DNA of 64,000 nt from DATJOJ01 sp035507035 (GTDB taxonomy: Bacteria > Acidobacteriota > Terriglobia > Terriglobales > Acidobacteriaceae). Position 1 is the stretch's first letter. Each line of letters starts with the position of its first letter. The DNA is taken from contig DATJOJ010000056.1 of NCBI GenBank assembly GCA_035507035.1, forward strand, positions 12,965-76,964. Direction: 5' to 3'. Below are positions 1-8,939 of this stretch, piece by piece. The notes below the pieces were generated by a model that worked only from the letters and a program-made list of their open reading frames with translations, searched no databases and was not told the origin of the DNA. The translations under genes were made by a program, and so were the position numbers.

Positions 1-1027
1 CTGGTGGTGGTACAACGCCCGCGGTTCCCAAGCCGGCGATTGCGGAACGCTCGCCCGAGACTCCGTTGACGGCCACTGGAGGCGCGACCACATTCGATGT
101 GCCCAAACCGCCCATCGAGCGCCCATTGCCGGAGCTGCTGACTTGGACCGGAGGCGGCACGATCTGCTTCTGCAAATCCCCCGCTCCGAACCCTGGCCCT
201 TTGGTGAATCCCTGATCTGCGATTTGTGCCGGCGGCGGAGCAACCACTCGCGGGGGGAGCGTTAGCCGGGCACGGGAGCTATTTATCTCTTCCGGCGCGG
301 AGACAGGAGGGGGGACAACGGTTACCGTCTGCGACCCTGGAATGTGAACCTTCGGCAAATCACGCTCCGGACCGCTGGGGCTAGGAGGAACCACAGCTGC
401 CGCCATTGCTGGCGCGGAGTGAAGTTTCTCGCGTTCAATCTCCGGTGCTGGCCCGGCGACGTTTTGCTCAAGTGCCGGCGCTCGCAGGGACGGCTTCAGG
501 CCTTCGGCCGGGGCCGGCCCGGGAATTGCTTTATAGGCAAGTAAATTTGCTACCGCAGAATTGGTTTCCGGAAGGTTGAGCTTGGGAGCGTCGACGACTT
601 TTTCGCGCAATTCGTCTCCCCGCGCCACGCGAATGACCTGCGTTCGGTGGAACGCCTCTTTTCCGCCAGCCTGGCCTGAATGACCAGCTTTTGCTCCGCC
701 GAGATCTTCCGTTTGTGGCAGTTCGTCGCCTGAATAGTAGATGACGTCGTATTTGGGTAGAGGCGGCGGCTGATAGGGCCGCATCGAAGCCAGCTTTGCA
801 GGCAAGACGATCAACGCGATCAGCAACGCCGCCTCAAAGATCCAGCCCAGCAACATGCCGCTGTAGGGAAAGATACCGGTCGGCGCTTCTCCGGCGAGAC
901 GCTTGGGAGACTTGCCCAGTGCTGGACCGATGGCACTGAAGAATTCGCGCCAGGGGGACGACCACTCGATCAGGAATTTGGGTTCATGAGCGGTCTCAAC
1001 GGCAATTTTGGTGGCGGTTTCGTTCAC
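1..1027 (-). CDS. Proline-rich TonB-like envelope protein, 3' part missing
   Basis: An open minus-strand frame runs from a GTG at 1027 to the left window edge without a stop, giving at least 342 residues. The GTG overlaps the TGA of the DUF192 gene by four bases (GTGA), so the two are probably translationally coupled. A short cytosolic N-terminus is followed by one membrane segment (about residues 56-80) and a long periplasmic-type region rich in Pro, Val, Ala and Gly, with blocks such as VVPPP, VVAPPP and IVPPPVQV. This architecture (one N-terminal helix plus a Pro-rich spacer) is that of TonB/TolA-like energy transducers. The diagnostic C-terminal domain would lie outside the window, so the name is inference. 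A second ATG exists at 987. It ends the transcriptional series of the Tad locus and may serve that machine or simply lie downstream. Confidence 0.6.
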   Translation of the reverse strand, partial: MNETATKIAVETAHEPKFLIEWSSPWREFFSAIGPALGKSPKRLAGEAPTGIFPYSGMLLGWIFEAALLIALIVLPAKLASMRPYQPPPLPKYDVIYYSGDELPQTEDLGGAKAGHSGQAGGKEAFHRTQVIRVARGDELREKVVDAPKLNLPETNSAVANLLAYKAIPGPAPAEGLKPSLRAPALEQNVAGPAPEIEREKLHSAPAMAAAVVPPSPSGPERDLPKVHIPGSQTVTVVPPPVSAPEEINSSRARLTLPPRVVAPPPAQIADQGFTKGPGFGAGDLQKQIVPPPVQVSSSGNGRSMGGLGTSNVVAPPVAVNGVSGERSAIAGLGTAGVVPPP

Positions 1028-1422
1028 TTCCGACTCGCCTCCCGATTTTGCTCGGGGACAATCTCGATTTCGTCGCCCAGGATGGTTCCGGTGCTTTGTA
1101 TCGTATTTGCCGGCAACTCAAGAACAGAATGAGCGCGGAAATGTACGCGCCCCAAGCGCCACGGTTTTAGATCTTCCTCAACATGCACCACAAGATTCGA
1201 AGTGTCCAAATAAATTACATCGATCGGGAAATTCATGGCGAACGTGTGCACACCACGACAGGGAACGATCCACAATCCATCCCCGCTTCGGAAGGCAGAG
1301 GGGGAGCGTCCCATCAAGCCGCGAAAACGGGACCAATGCGTCGCCGCCACACTCAGGCGGTCCGCAACCTGCGCCTGGCGCGTGCGGTTAAACGCATATC
1401 CTGTGGGCCCGATGGCCAACAT
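1024..1422 (-). CDS. DUF192 family protein
   Basis: A 132-residue protein of the DUF192 family. The conserved core is visible at about residues 30-72: RFRGLMGR, then GLWIVPCRGVHTFAMNFPIDV followed by a YLD strand, ending with the ELPANT segment typical of the family. Many DUF192 proteins are exported; here no clear signal peptide is seen, so the true start could lie upstream or the protein may be cytosolic. The biochemical role of the family is not established. It starts 39 bases after the tadC stop and overlaps the next gene by four bases, so it appears to be part of the Tad transcription unit. A pilus-related role is inference from position only. Confidence 0.75.
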   Translation of the reverse strand: MLAIGPTGYAFNRTRQAQVADRLSVAATHWSRFRGLMGRSPSAFRSGDGLWIVPCRGVHTFAMNFPIDVIYLDTSNLVVHVEEDLKPWRLGRVHFRAHSVLELPANTIQSTGTILGDEIEIVPEQNREASRK

Positions 1423-1461
1423 TAACGACTCCTGGATTTCATCCTAGACGAGGTGGTCGCG

Positions 1462-2364
1462 TTAATGACCGCTCTCTGGCATTAGCGTCCGGACCAACTG
1501 AATCACCGCCGGACCTAAAGTCACAAAGATGATCGAGGGGAGGACAAACAACACCAGGGGAATCACCATTTTAATCGTTGTCTTCGCGGCTTGCTCTTCG
1601 GCCCGCTGCCGCCGTTCGGTGCGCAGAGAGTCAGAATGCACACGTAAAGCCTGCGCCACACTTGTGCCAAAGCGGTCGGTCTGAATCAAAGTTCCAACGA
1701 GGGAGCGAATGTCATCGACCCCGGTGCGATCGACCAGATTGCGCAAAGCTTCAGGTCGAGGTTTGCCGGCGCGCATCTCCAGATTTACGAGGTGAAATTC
1801 GTCACTCAGTTCAGGATGAGCGTGATGCAAATCTTGGCCCACGCGCATCAGGGCTTGGTCGAGGGCGAGTCCGGCTTCGACGCAGATGACGGTAAGGTCG
1901 AGAGCATCGGGCAATCCTAGTTTGATGGCCTGCTGGCGTTTCTGGATCATGCGCTTCAGCACGAACCGAGGCAGGAAAAAACCAAGGGCTGTGACGCTAA
2001 CCAGCAGCATCGGCGACGCAAATCCGCTGCTGGCCACGACGAATACAAAGCCTATCATTGCGCATGCCAACCGGCTGCCCACATAAACGGTCAAGCTATT
2101 GGGGGTGCGATAACCCGCCTGGATCAGCCAGCGACGAGCGCGCGACACCTCGCCGGGAGACAGAGGAATGGCTTTGCTTAAGGGATCCAAAGCCTGTTCC
2201 AGCCGCTCCTTGATGGCGGGCTTTTGTTCAACTTGGGGTTTCTGCCAACCTAGCGCACGCAGTCGTGCCCCCAGCACCGACGAAGGTGCGTAGGCTGCGG
2301 CCCCGAAAGAAAACAGGATCGCGACCACCGTCAAAAACACCAGAATGGCAAGCGCAAAAGCCAT
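1462..2364 (-). CDS. tadC: Tad pilus inner-membrane platform protein TadC
   Basis: A 300-residue type II secretion system F-domain protein. TadB and TadC form the inner-membrane platform on which the CpaF ATPase acts to assemble Flp pili. Membrane segments are visible near residues 4-26, 95-135 and 265-290. The T2SSF domain lies between them, with the family-typical DALDLTVICVEAGLALDQAL stretch around residues 150-170. Length and composition fit TadC. It begins 4 bases after the tadB stop, in the same orientation, so co-translation is likely. The order tadB-tadC after cpaF is the usual one for Tad loci. Confidence 0.9.
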   Translation of the reverse strand: MAFALAILVFLTVVAILFSFGAAAYAPSSVLGARLRALGWQKPQVEQKPAIKERLEQALDPLSKAIPLSPGEVSRARRWLIQAGYRTPNSLTVYVGSRLACAMIGFVFVVASSGFASPMLLVSVTALGFFLPRFVLKRMIQKRQQAIKLGLPDALDLTVICVEAGLALDQALMRVGQDLHHAHPELSDEFHLVNLEMRAGKPRPEALRNLVDRTGVDDIRSLVGTLIQTDRFGTSVAQALRVHSDSLRTERRQRAEEQAAKTTIKMVIPLVLFVLPSIIFVTLGPAVIQLVRTLMPESGH

Positions 2365-2368
2365 AGCT

Positions 2369-3355
2369 TCAAACTTGAATCTGAATAATCTTTCGAATCA
2401 CAAAATATCCAACCGTCTGCAACACAATTCCGACCACGACCAGAGCGTGCCCAATTGGATCGGCGAACAGTGGCCGGATAAATGGGGGATTGGTCGCGAG
2501 CATCGTGACCACGATAACCGGCGGCATTCCCATCAGCAGGGCCATCGTAAGCCGGCCCTGAGCTGTATAAACTCTGACTTGCCGCTGGATTTTGAATCGC
2601 TCCCGGATCACGTAGGAGAGGTTATCCAGAATTTCCGCCAGATTGCCGCCGGTTTCACGTTGCAACATGACCGCGGTGATAAAAAACTTAACGTCCACAA
2701 GTGGCATGCGCTGGCTTAGATTCAGAAGGGCGTCACGAACCGGCAATCCGAACTTTTGCTCTTCATAAAGTTTGCGGAATTCCCCGGCGATAGGATCGGC
2801 AATCTCTCCGGCGATCAACTCCAGCGAAGTCGTGAAGGCATGCCCGGCGCGCACTGCTCGCGTCAGCGTGTCTAACGCGTCGGGAAATAACTCTTCGAAC
2901 TTCTGAAAGCGCTTTCGGCGGCGCCGAGACGCGTAGGAATATGGAAGTATTGCGCCCAGCACCAGTCCGATGAGCGCAAACAGCATCGCTTGGTTCGGAG
3001 GCAGCGAGCCCGCGAGTACAAAGCCCAATCCAGCCGTAACCACGGCGCTTGCCACGCAGGCCATCAGCAGCGTGCCCACGCGCATTTTCAGATCAGCCTG
3101 CTCCAGAAAACTCTGGAAGTTTGCCAGACGCTGAGAGCGGCGCAACAGATTGTCGAGCGCCGGAATCTGGCTCATCATCTCATCGCGCAGCAAAGCCAGT
3201 TCTTCGTTGGGTTGGCGCTCGGCACCTTTCTGAACGGAGGCGAGTCGCTCGCGAAGCAGCCGTGCCTGGGCATTGCGACGGTCGACAAACGACAAGCCGA
3301 CGAATACTGCTAAGACCACCACCGCAAAAACCAACATGGCGAGAAGGACGGGCAT
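2369..3355 (-). CDS. tadB: Tad pilus inner-membrane platform protein TadB
   Basis: A type II secretion F-domain protein of 328 residues when started at the ATG at 3355. The open frame extends upstream to 3502, but that part overlaps cpaF and has no membrane character. The ATG at 3355 begins directly with a hydrophobic helix (MPVLLAMLVFAVVVLAVFV) and lies 22 bases after the cpaF stop. Further membrane segments occur in the middle and at the C-terminus. The T2SSF domain carries LFPDALDTLTRAVRAGHAF. It partners TadC in the pilus platform. Confidence 0.9.
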   Translation of the reverse strand: MPVLLAMLVFAVVVLAVFVGLSFVDRRNAQARLLRERLASVQKGAERQPNEELALLRDEMMSQIPALDNLLRRSQRLANFQSFLEQADLKMRVGTLLMACVASAVVTAGLGFVLAGSLPPNQAMLFALIGLVLGAILPYSYASRRRRKRFQKFEELFPDALDTLTRAVRAGHAFTTSLELIAGEIADPIAGEFRKLYEEQKFGLPVRDALLNLSQRMPLVDVKFFITAVMLQRETGGNLAEILDNLSYVIRERFKIQRQVRVYTAQGRLTMALLMGMPPVIVVTMLATNPPFIRPLFADPIGHALVVVGIVLQTVGYFVIRKIIQIQV

Positions 3356-3377
3356 AAGCTCAATGCGTGATAGTGCT

Positions 3378-4688
3378 CTAAACCTCCGTTTGCGATTGGA
3401 AAATCGCGGGCCGCAAGCGGCAGCCGGCGGTTGCCAGACGGTCGGCAAATTTCGGTCGGATTCCGGTGGCGCGAAATACACCGCGCACATGGCCGCTCTC
3501 ATCGATGCCGAGACGATCGAAGACGAAGATATCCTGCATGGCGATCATTTGGTCTTCCATGCCGGTCACCTCGGAAACCGAGATTACTTTGCGAGTGCCG
3601 TCGGACAGGCGGGCAATCTGCACCACGCCATGAATCGCGGAAGCTACCTGTTGGCGCATGGCGCGCTCGGGGAGGTTGAGATTCGCCATCGAGAACATGC
3701 TCTCGACGCGCGACAGGGCGTCGCGCGGAGAGTTCGCGTGAACCGTGGTCAAGGAGCCTTCGTGGCCGGTGTTCATAGCCTGCAACATGTCAAAGGCTTC
3801 TTCGCCGCGCACCTCGCCCACCACAATGCGGTCGGGACGCATACGCAAGCTGTTAATCACGAGTTGCCTCTGCCGGATCGCGCCTTTGCCTTCGACGTTA
3901 GGCGGGCGGGTTTCCAGGCGAACTACGTGTTCCTGCTTCATTTGTAACTCGGCGGCGTCTTCGATGGTGACTATGCGTTCGGAATTCGGAATGAACCCGG
4001 AGAGAACGTTCAGCAAAGTGGTTTTGCCGGCGCCGGTTCCTCCGGAAACCAGAATATTGAGCCTGCCCTTCACCATTGCCATCAGCAATTCCAGCATGGG
4101 CTCCGTCAGAGTCTTGTTCTCGATCATGTTTCGAGAGGTAAGAGGATCGTGGCCAAATCGCCGGATAGAGAGGCAAGGGCCGTCAATCGCCAGCGGAGGG
4201 ATGATGGCATTCACACGAGAACCGTCGGCTAGGCGAGCGTCCACCATCGGGGAAGACTCGTCAACGCGGCGGCCTACTCGCGAGACGATGCGATCGATAA
4301 TCTGCATGAGGTGAGCGTCATCTTTGAAACTTAGGCCCGGCATGCGCTCAATCTTGCCGGCGCGTTCTACATAAACCCGGTCAAATCGGTTCACCAGAAT
4401 GTCGGAGACGGTAGGGTCTTTCAGCAACGGCTCGAGTGGGCCAAGGCCGAAAATCTCATCCAGAATCTCCCGCGACAAACGTTCGCGCTCGGCAAAGCTG
4501 AGCGGAACTGCTTCACTGTTAACCGTGTTGCGAATTAACAGCAAGACTTCATCGCGGGCGGTGTCGCTGGGAGTGCGGCCCAGTTTCTCGAGGTCCAGGC
4601 GATCGAGGATCTTGCGATGCAGGTCAGCCTTTACCTGCTGGTACTCCGCCCGTTCGAAAGTTTGCAGATTCGGCATCTTTGTACTCAA
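3378..4688 (-). CDS. cpaF: Tad pilus assembly ATPase CpaF/TadA
   Basis: A 436-residue secretion ATPase of the CpaF/TadA (GspE/VirB11-like) family that powers Flp pilus assembly at the inner membrane. Visible motifs are an N-terminal helical domain, a Walker A box (GGTGAGKTTLLNVL, near residue 215), an Asp-box region around RIVTIEDAAELQM, the Walker B/His-box region DRIVVGEVRGEEAFDML, and the MNTGHEGSLTTVHANS segment. All catalytic hallmarks look intact. It lies 10 bases after cpaE and precedes tadB, the canonical Tad order. Confidence 0.95.
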   Translation of the reverse strand: MSTKMPNLQTFERAEYQQVKADLHRKILDRLDLEKLGRTPSDTARDEVLLLIRNTVNSEAVPLSFAERERLSREILDEIFGLGPLEPLLKDPTVSDILVNRFDRVYVERAGKIERMPGLSFKDDAHLMQIIDRIVSRVGRRVDESSPMVDARLADGSRVNAIIPPLAIDGPCLSIRRFGHDPLTSRNMIENKTLTEPMLELLMAMVKGRLNILVSGGTGAGKTTLLNVLSGFIPNSERIVTIEDAAELQMKQEHVVRLETRPPNVEGKGAIRQRQLVINSLRMRPDRIVVGEVRGEEAFDMLQAMNTGHEGSLTTVHANSPRDALSRVESMFSMANLNLPERAMRQQVASAIHGVVQIARLSDGTRKVISVSEVTGMEDQMIAMQDIFVFDRLGIDESGHVRGVFRATGIRPKFADRLATAGCRLRPAIFQSQTEV

Positions 4689-4698
4689 GAACTAGTGC

Positions 4699-5871
4699 TT
4701 ATACCGTCTTGAATAGCGACCAGGTCTTGCGCTTCACATCGAGGTCGTTCTCGGTAAGGCGCGTCGCGAGGCCCGAAAAAGCTCGCGCAATTTCCGTGTG
4801 ATTCTGGTGGATCAACGGTATGCCACGGTCAATTGCTGTCGAAACAGCGAAATACTGATTTGGAATCTTCCACAGAAGCTTTACGCCGGCGGCAGCTTCG
4901 GCATCGCCTTCGCTGAAGCCAGGAATCTTCCGGAAACGATTCAGCAGCAATTGGATCTTGTCGCGACTGCCGGTCTCACTGAGAAACTGCTGTACTCGTG
5001 CTGCACTCCACAAGGAAGCAACATCGGTATGCGCCACCATCAAGATCATCTGCGCCAGGTTTCCGACCAAACGCGTAGTCCCGTCCATGCGAGTGGAGAT
5101 ATCCACCACGACATAACGGAAGTGGCCGCTCAACAAGTCAAACAATTTGGCGTACTCCGCGGTGGAGGGGTCGGTGGGGGAGGGGGTGTTTGGTCCCGCG
5201 AGCAGTTGCAATCCGCCGCTGTGACGCGTCATGAAACTTTCCAGCAGGGAACTGTCCAGCCGATGGAGGTTGCGGATTGCATCCGCTACGGTAAACAGGG
5301 GCTTCAGATTCAAATGCAAGGCACAATGCCCCAAAGACGCAAGGTCGACCAGCGCTGTGCCACCATGAACAGATTGCAACGCGAGAGCGAGGTTCACGGC
5401 GATTGTGGTGCAGCCAGATCCACCTTTGGCATTGATAACGGCGAACATTTTGCCGCGGTTCTCTTCCCGCTGGCTGCGACGTTTGGCGGTGCTTAGCCGC
5501 ACGAATGCTTCTAGAAGGTCCGTGGTAGTAGTCGGCCGCTCAAGAAACTCCCGCGCTCCGGCGCGCATGGCATTCACGATGACTTGCGGATGCGAAAGGC
5601 TGCCGATGGCGAAGACCGCGACCTCCGGTAGTTCCTGATGAAGGAGGTCGATCGCAGCCAACGCAGCTTGGGGATTGTTGGCGGGAATGTCAACTAACAC
5701 AACGCCCGCATTTTCGCTTTGTATGCGACGCAGCACGGGATCCGTCGGTGCGCTTGGGAGCGTGGCCGCAGCATAAGAGGTGTGTGCCACGCTCGAGCCG
5801 TCCACCATCACCTGCAACACGGCGCGTTGTTCGCTGTCCGCAGCAACGATGATGGCCGACAATTGGGGCAT
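4699..5871 (-). CDS. cpaE: Tad pilus localisation protein CpaE/TadZ (ParA/MinD-like)
   Basis: A 390-residue protein with an N-terminal receiver-like domain (about residues 1-125, ending in NAMRAGAREFLERP) and a C-terminal MinD/ParA-type ATPase domain. Members of this family place the Tad machine at the pole. The deviant Walker A reads AKGGSGCTT: the first signature lysine is kept, but the second, nucleotide-binding lysine is replaced by cysteine, so ATP hydrolysis may be weak or absent. The Asp of the A' region is retained in VVVDISTRMDG. It sits between cpaC and cpaF, as expected. Confidence 0.9.
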   Translation of the reverse strand: MPQLSAIIVAADSEQRAVLQVMVDGSSVAHTSYAAATLPSAPTDPVLRRIQSENAGVVLVDIPANNPQAALAAIDLLHQELPEVAVFAIGSLSHPQVIVNAMRAGAREFLERPTTTTDLLEAFVRLSTAKRRSQREENRGKMFAVINAKGGSGCTTIAVNLALALQSVHGGTALVDLASLGHCALHLNLKPLFTVADAIRNLHRLDSSLLESFMTRHSGGLQLLAGPNTPSPTDPSTAEYAKLFDLLSGHFRYVVVDISTRMDGTTRLVGNLAQMILMVAHTDVASLWSAARVQQFLSETGSRDKIQLLLNRFRKIPGFSEGDAEAAAGVKLLWKIPNQYFAVSTAIDRGIPLIHQNHTEIARAFSGLATRLTENDLDVKRKTWSLFKTV

Positions 5872-5932
5872 GACGGGCCTACTCCTGAAAATTGGGGGGA
5901 TTCAGAGACGCTGACTTACAGTACCACATTCT

Positions 5933-7462
5933 CTACTTGCCGCCTCCGGATGACTTCTTACCGTCAAACTTTTGTTCATTCAGAAAGGGTTCTGGATTCT
6001 TCGGTCCGATCTGATCCTGCGCGTTCGGAGAAATGCGATGCACCGTGCAAAGCACCATCAATTCAGATTTGCTCTTTTGTAAATTCTTACTTTTGAATAA
6101 GTTGCCAAGGATCGGGATGTCCCCCAAGCCAGGGATCTTATCGACCACGTCGGTCACCCGATTATCCAGCAAGCCCGCAATGACAAAGCTCTGGCCATCC
6201 TGTAACTCAAATTCTGTCTCGGCCTTACGGGTACTCAGTGCGGGGACTGTGAAGCCGGAGATGGTCAAAGCATTGGCGAAGTCGAGTTCGCTGACCTCCG
6301 GGGCGACTTTTAAGTGAATGTTGCCGTTCGGCATGATGACGGGGGTAAAGCTCAAGCGGACACCGAACTCCTTGAAAGCGATAGTGACCGCGGTGAAGCC
6401 TTGGCCAGGCTGCACAACCGGGAAGGGAAATTGCCCGCCGGCCAGGAAACTGGCCTCTTTTCCGTTCATGGCGATCAGATTGGGCTCCGCCAGGATCTGC
6501 AGCAAGCTCTTCTGCTGGAGCGCTTGAATGGTCGTGCCAAAGTTGAGGTCGGTACGAAACAGAAATAAGTTCAGGGGATTAACCACGTTGACGATTGGCG
6601 GCGTCGAGACCGGGGTGGTGCTGCTTACCGTCCCTGTAGTGACGGTAGAAGTGCCCGAGGTACTGATCGTCGAACCACCGAATTGCCCCGTCCCCAGCGT
6701 TCCGACGGTATTACCGGTGCTGGGAGTGAAATAGTTGGCGCCCAGTTGCAGGGCCGCGGTCCTGTCCACTTCCGCGAACTTCACTTGCAGCAAAACCTCC
6801 TGGGCCCCCACTGGACCGAAAGTCAGCACATTAATCACGTTCTTGGAATAGGCGTCGGCAATCATGCCGGCGCGTTTGGCAACATCCTCGGTTGAAACAT
6901 GGCCGGAGAGGACGATCGCGGACCGCGAGGGCGTGACGGTAATCTGCTCATCCGGGAAAACCCGCTTTTCTTCTTCGGTGGCTGCGCTGACGTCAACATC
7001 CACACGCAGATCGAAGCTGCGCGAGCGCTCGAGCTCATCCCAAATCAAAAGTGATACTTCGCCAGCGGAGCGTCCGTGCACCAAAATTTGCGTCGGCGAA
7101 ACCACTTTGGGATCTGCGACCGAGTCGTCGGTTACCGAAACTCTCTTTATGCGCTCCGTTGTGTTGATCAGGATCGACTTTCCCACCATTACGCGTAGCG
7201 GCGCAGATCCCTGGTCTGCCGCTGCTGGAGCCTGGGCCGTCGCCTCTGGGCCCTGCTCGGGCGCCTGCGGCGGCGCAGCTTGCGAAGCGGGCGCTTGCGA
7301 CGGCGTGGAAGACTGCTGCGCAGGCTGTTGTCCTTGCCCGTACATCCGCGGCGAGAACAGCGAGAACAAAAGACCAATTCCAACTAAGAAACACAGGGCC
7401 TGCAATCGCTGGCCGCGACCCATGCGTATATTTCCCAACCTGGATGGCCAAGGTGTCTTCAA
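5933..7462 (-). CDS. cpaC: Tad pilus outer-membrane secretin CpaC/RcpA
   Basis: A 509-residue secretin forming the outer-membrane channel for Flp pili. In order: a signal-peptide-like hydrophobic stretch at about 20-40, a low-complexity Gln/Pro/Ala linker at about 43-88, the pilus-assembly N-terminal domain (VMVGKSILINT to HGRSAGEVSLLIWD, about 90-150), a BON-like segment, and the secretin domain at about 320-485. The secretin domain contains the terminal signature KIPGLGDIPILGNLFKS. The linker is longer than usual. The start codon overlaps the cpaB stop by four bases (ATGA), indicating coupling. Confidence 0.93.
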   Translation of the reverse strand: MKTPWPSRLGNIRMGRGQRLQALCFLVGIGLLFSLFSPRMYGQGQQPAQQSSTPSQAPASQAAPPQAPEQGPEATAQAPAAADQGSAPLRVMVGKSILINTTERIKRVSVTDDSVADPKVVSPTQILVHGRSAGEVSLLIWDELERSRSFDLRVDVDVSAATEEEKRVFPDEQITVTPSRSAIVLSGHVSTEDVAKRAGMIADAYSKNVINVLTFGPVGAQEVLLQVKFAEVDRTAALQLGANYFTPSTGNTVGTLGTGQFGGSTISTSGTSTVTTGTVSSTTPVSTPPIVNVVNPLNLFLFRTDLNFGTTIQALQQKSLLQILAEPNLIAMNGKEASFLAGGQFPFPVVQPGQGFTAVTIAFKEFGVRLSFTPVIMPNGNIHLKVAPEVSELDFANALTISGFTVPALSTRKAETEFELQDGQSFVIAGLLDNRVTDVVDKIPGLGDIPILGNLFKSKNLQKSKSELMVLCTVHRISPNAQDQIGPKNPEPFLNEQKFDGKKSSGGGK

Positions 7463-8289
7463 AACTTGTCTTCTTCTTTCTTGTCGCCTTTGTAGATCTC
7501 GACCGTATAAGCCGCCGGAGGCGGTGGCGGCGGGGGTGGGGCGACACGTTTTTCCTTGTGAGTAACCACCGGAGGGGGCTGGGGCAAAAATTTGTAGAGC
7601 TCTCCGGATCGGGCAGCGGACAACTCTTCTTCTTTGGTATCGAGTGGGCTGCGCAGAGATAGTTGAATGTGACCCTGATTGCTCGCTAAAGTGAGCTTCT
7701 GAGCATCGTCAGGCGTGACTAGTAGCGTGACGACCGGGGCTGCGCGCGGCTCGCCTGCCGCATTGCGTTCCATCCTTGTTCCGGTAGCAAGGACCGCGAT
7801 ATTCTCCAGGATAGTGGTGGTCTGCTGCTCGCTGGATCCGGCCGGATTCCCGGTCAGCATCACATCTACGCGCGTGCCGGGTTGGACGAAGCCGGAAACA
7901 GAAGTAGTGTCATTTACGCGAACGGATACCGCCCGCATTCCGGGAGGGATCAGTGCAGGCAATCCCGATCCGGCATTCTCGCCTGCAAGTTTGTTTGTGA
8001 GAATGAATTCACCTTTGGAAATTGGAATGATGACACCGCGGCCTAACACCTTGTCTTTACGATGGAAGACGCCAGCTGGCAAGCTGGCGGAGGGAAAATG
8101 GACAAACCGGATATCGTTATCTTCGATCTTGGTTCCAACTTGTAGATCGTCGGCGGCTACCAGCACGTCTTCTCCCGGTCCGTTATCGCCGCCGCGCCCG
8201 GATTGCAGGTTTCGATAAACCAGAGAACTTGCAACAGCACCCACGATCAGGGCGATAAAGCCTATCATTAAGAGCCGATTACGATTCAT
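7459..8289 (-). CDS. cpaB: Tad pilus periplasmic protein CpaB/RcpC
   Basis: A 276-residue CpaB/RcpC protein. An N-terminal membrane anchor (residues 5-26) is followed by a SAF-like domain (VLVAADDLQVGTKI) and the RcpC domain (about 100-225, with RAVSVRVNDTTSVSGFVQPG). CpaB is thought to connect the secretin with peptidoglycan or the inner machinery. The tail is a run of eight prolines followed by an acidic/basic end, which resembles a flexible spacer. A purine-rich ribosome site (GAGGGGTAGGG) lies right before the ATG. It is 192 bases downstream of the Flp pilin gene. Confidence 0.9.
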   Translation of the reverse strand: MNRNRLLMIGFIALIVGAVASSLVYRNLQSGRGGDNGPGEDVLVAADDLQVGTKIEDNDIRFVHFPSASLPAGVFHRKDKVLGRGVIIPISKGEFILTNKLAGENAGSGLPALIPPGMRAVSVRVNDTTSVSGFVQPGTRVDVMLTGNPAGSSEQQTTTILENIAVLATGTRMERNAAGEPRAAPVVTLLVTPDDAQKLTLASNQGHIQLSLRSPLDTKEEELSAARSGELYKFLPQPPPVVTHKEKRVAPPPPPPPPAAYTVEIYKGDKKEEDKF

Positions 8290-8481
8290 CCCTACCCCTC
8301 GCGAACTTCAATCCCCCCATGTCTTGCCGCCGGCCCATGTCCTGATCGAATCACTCTGCAAGTTATCTAGCTGACTCCAGGATTGCCCGACACTGTCCGG
8401 CGAACAATTTGAGACATCCGGACCCCAAAATCGGCAAACTGGCCGCAAGCGGAGTTGTCTCAGGATTTCGCAGTGTTATGC

Positions 8482-8649
8482 CTACTGCGAAATCGAACTG
8501 GCGACGGACGAAAAAACGTTATTAGCGCTTCCGCCAATAAGTCGTATCGTACCCACCACAATCACCAGAATGACCGCAAGCATAACCGCATATTCGGCAA
8601 TGTCTTGGCCTTCATCCTCCTGCCAAAGCCTGAGGAGATTGTTACGCAT
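8482..8649 (-). CDS. flp: Flp-type major pilin (55 residues)
   Basis: A short minus-strand reading frame encodes 55 residues. A strong ribosome site (AAGGAG) stands 6 bases before the ATG at 8649. The leader MRNNLLRLWQEDEG is followed by QDIAEYAVML, which matches the Flp prepilin cleavage signature (Gly, four residues, then Glu-Tyr). Cleavage after Gly14 would leave a mature pilin of 41 residues: one hydrophobic helix (AVMLAVILVIVVGTIRLI) and a Ser-rich tail. Length and motif are diagnostic for Flp pilins. It is the promoter-proximal gene of the Tad locus. No prepilin peptidase gene (tadV) is in the window. Confidence 0.92.
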   Translation of the reverse strand: MRNNLLRLWQEDEGQDIAEYAVMLAVILVIVVGTIRLIGGSANNVFSSVASSISQ

Positions 8650-8899
8650 TTTGTGCTCCTTCAGAACCAGGATAGGGAAACACGATGTCCGCTATCTACC
8701 TCCGCGCGCCAATACCTGATCCGAATTGTGTCGAATTGAGGAGCTGCGAAGGAAAGCCCGCGCCTCACTCCTCGGCCCCATGATAACGCGATACATGACG
8801 GCTTTGGCGACAATTTGTTGCCCTTGCCGGTACCTGAACTCTTCAAGTAAGGCTAGTCTCTCAAAGAAATGAGCGGAAAGGTCAAGAAAAATGGAATGT

Positions 8900-8919
8900 G
8901 GGTTATCTAACGGTAACCC
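8900..8919 (-). terminator. Candidate terminator after the 8940-10388 gene
   Basis: The arms GGGTTA and TAACCC form a 6-bp stem with an 8-base loop, 21 bases past the stop of the minus-strand gene ending at 8940. On that strand a short T-run (ATTTTTC) follows about 8 bases later. The stem is short and not very GC-rich, so this is a weak call. Confidence 0.35.
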
Positions 8920-8939
8920 GTGGCGCTTCGTAAATCGAT

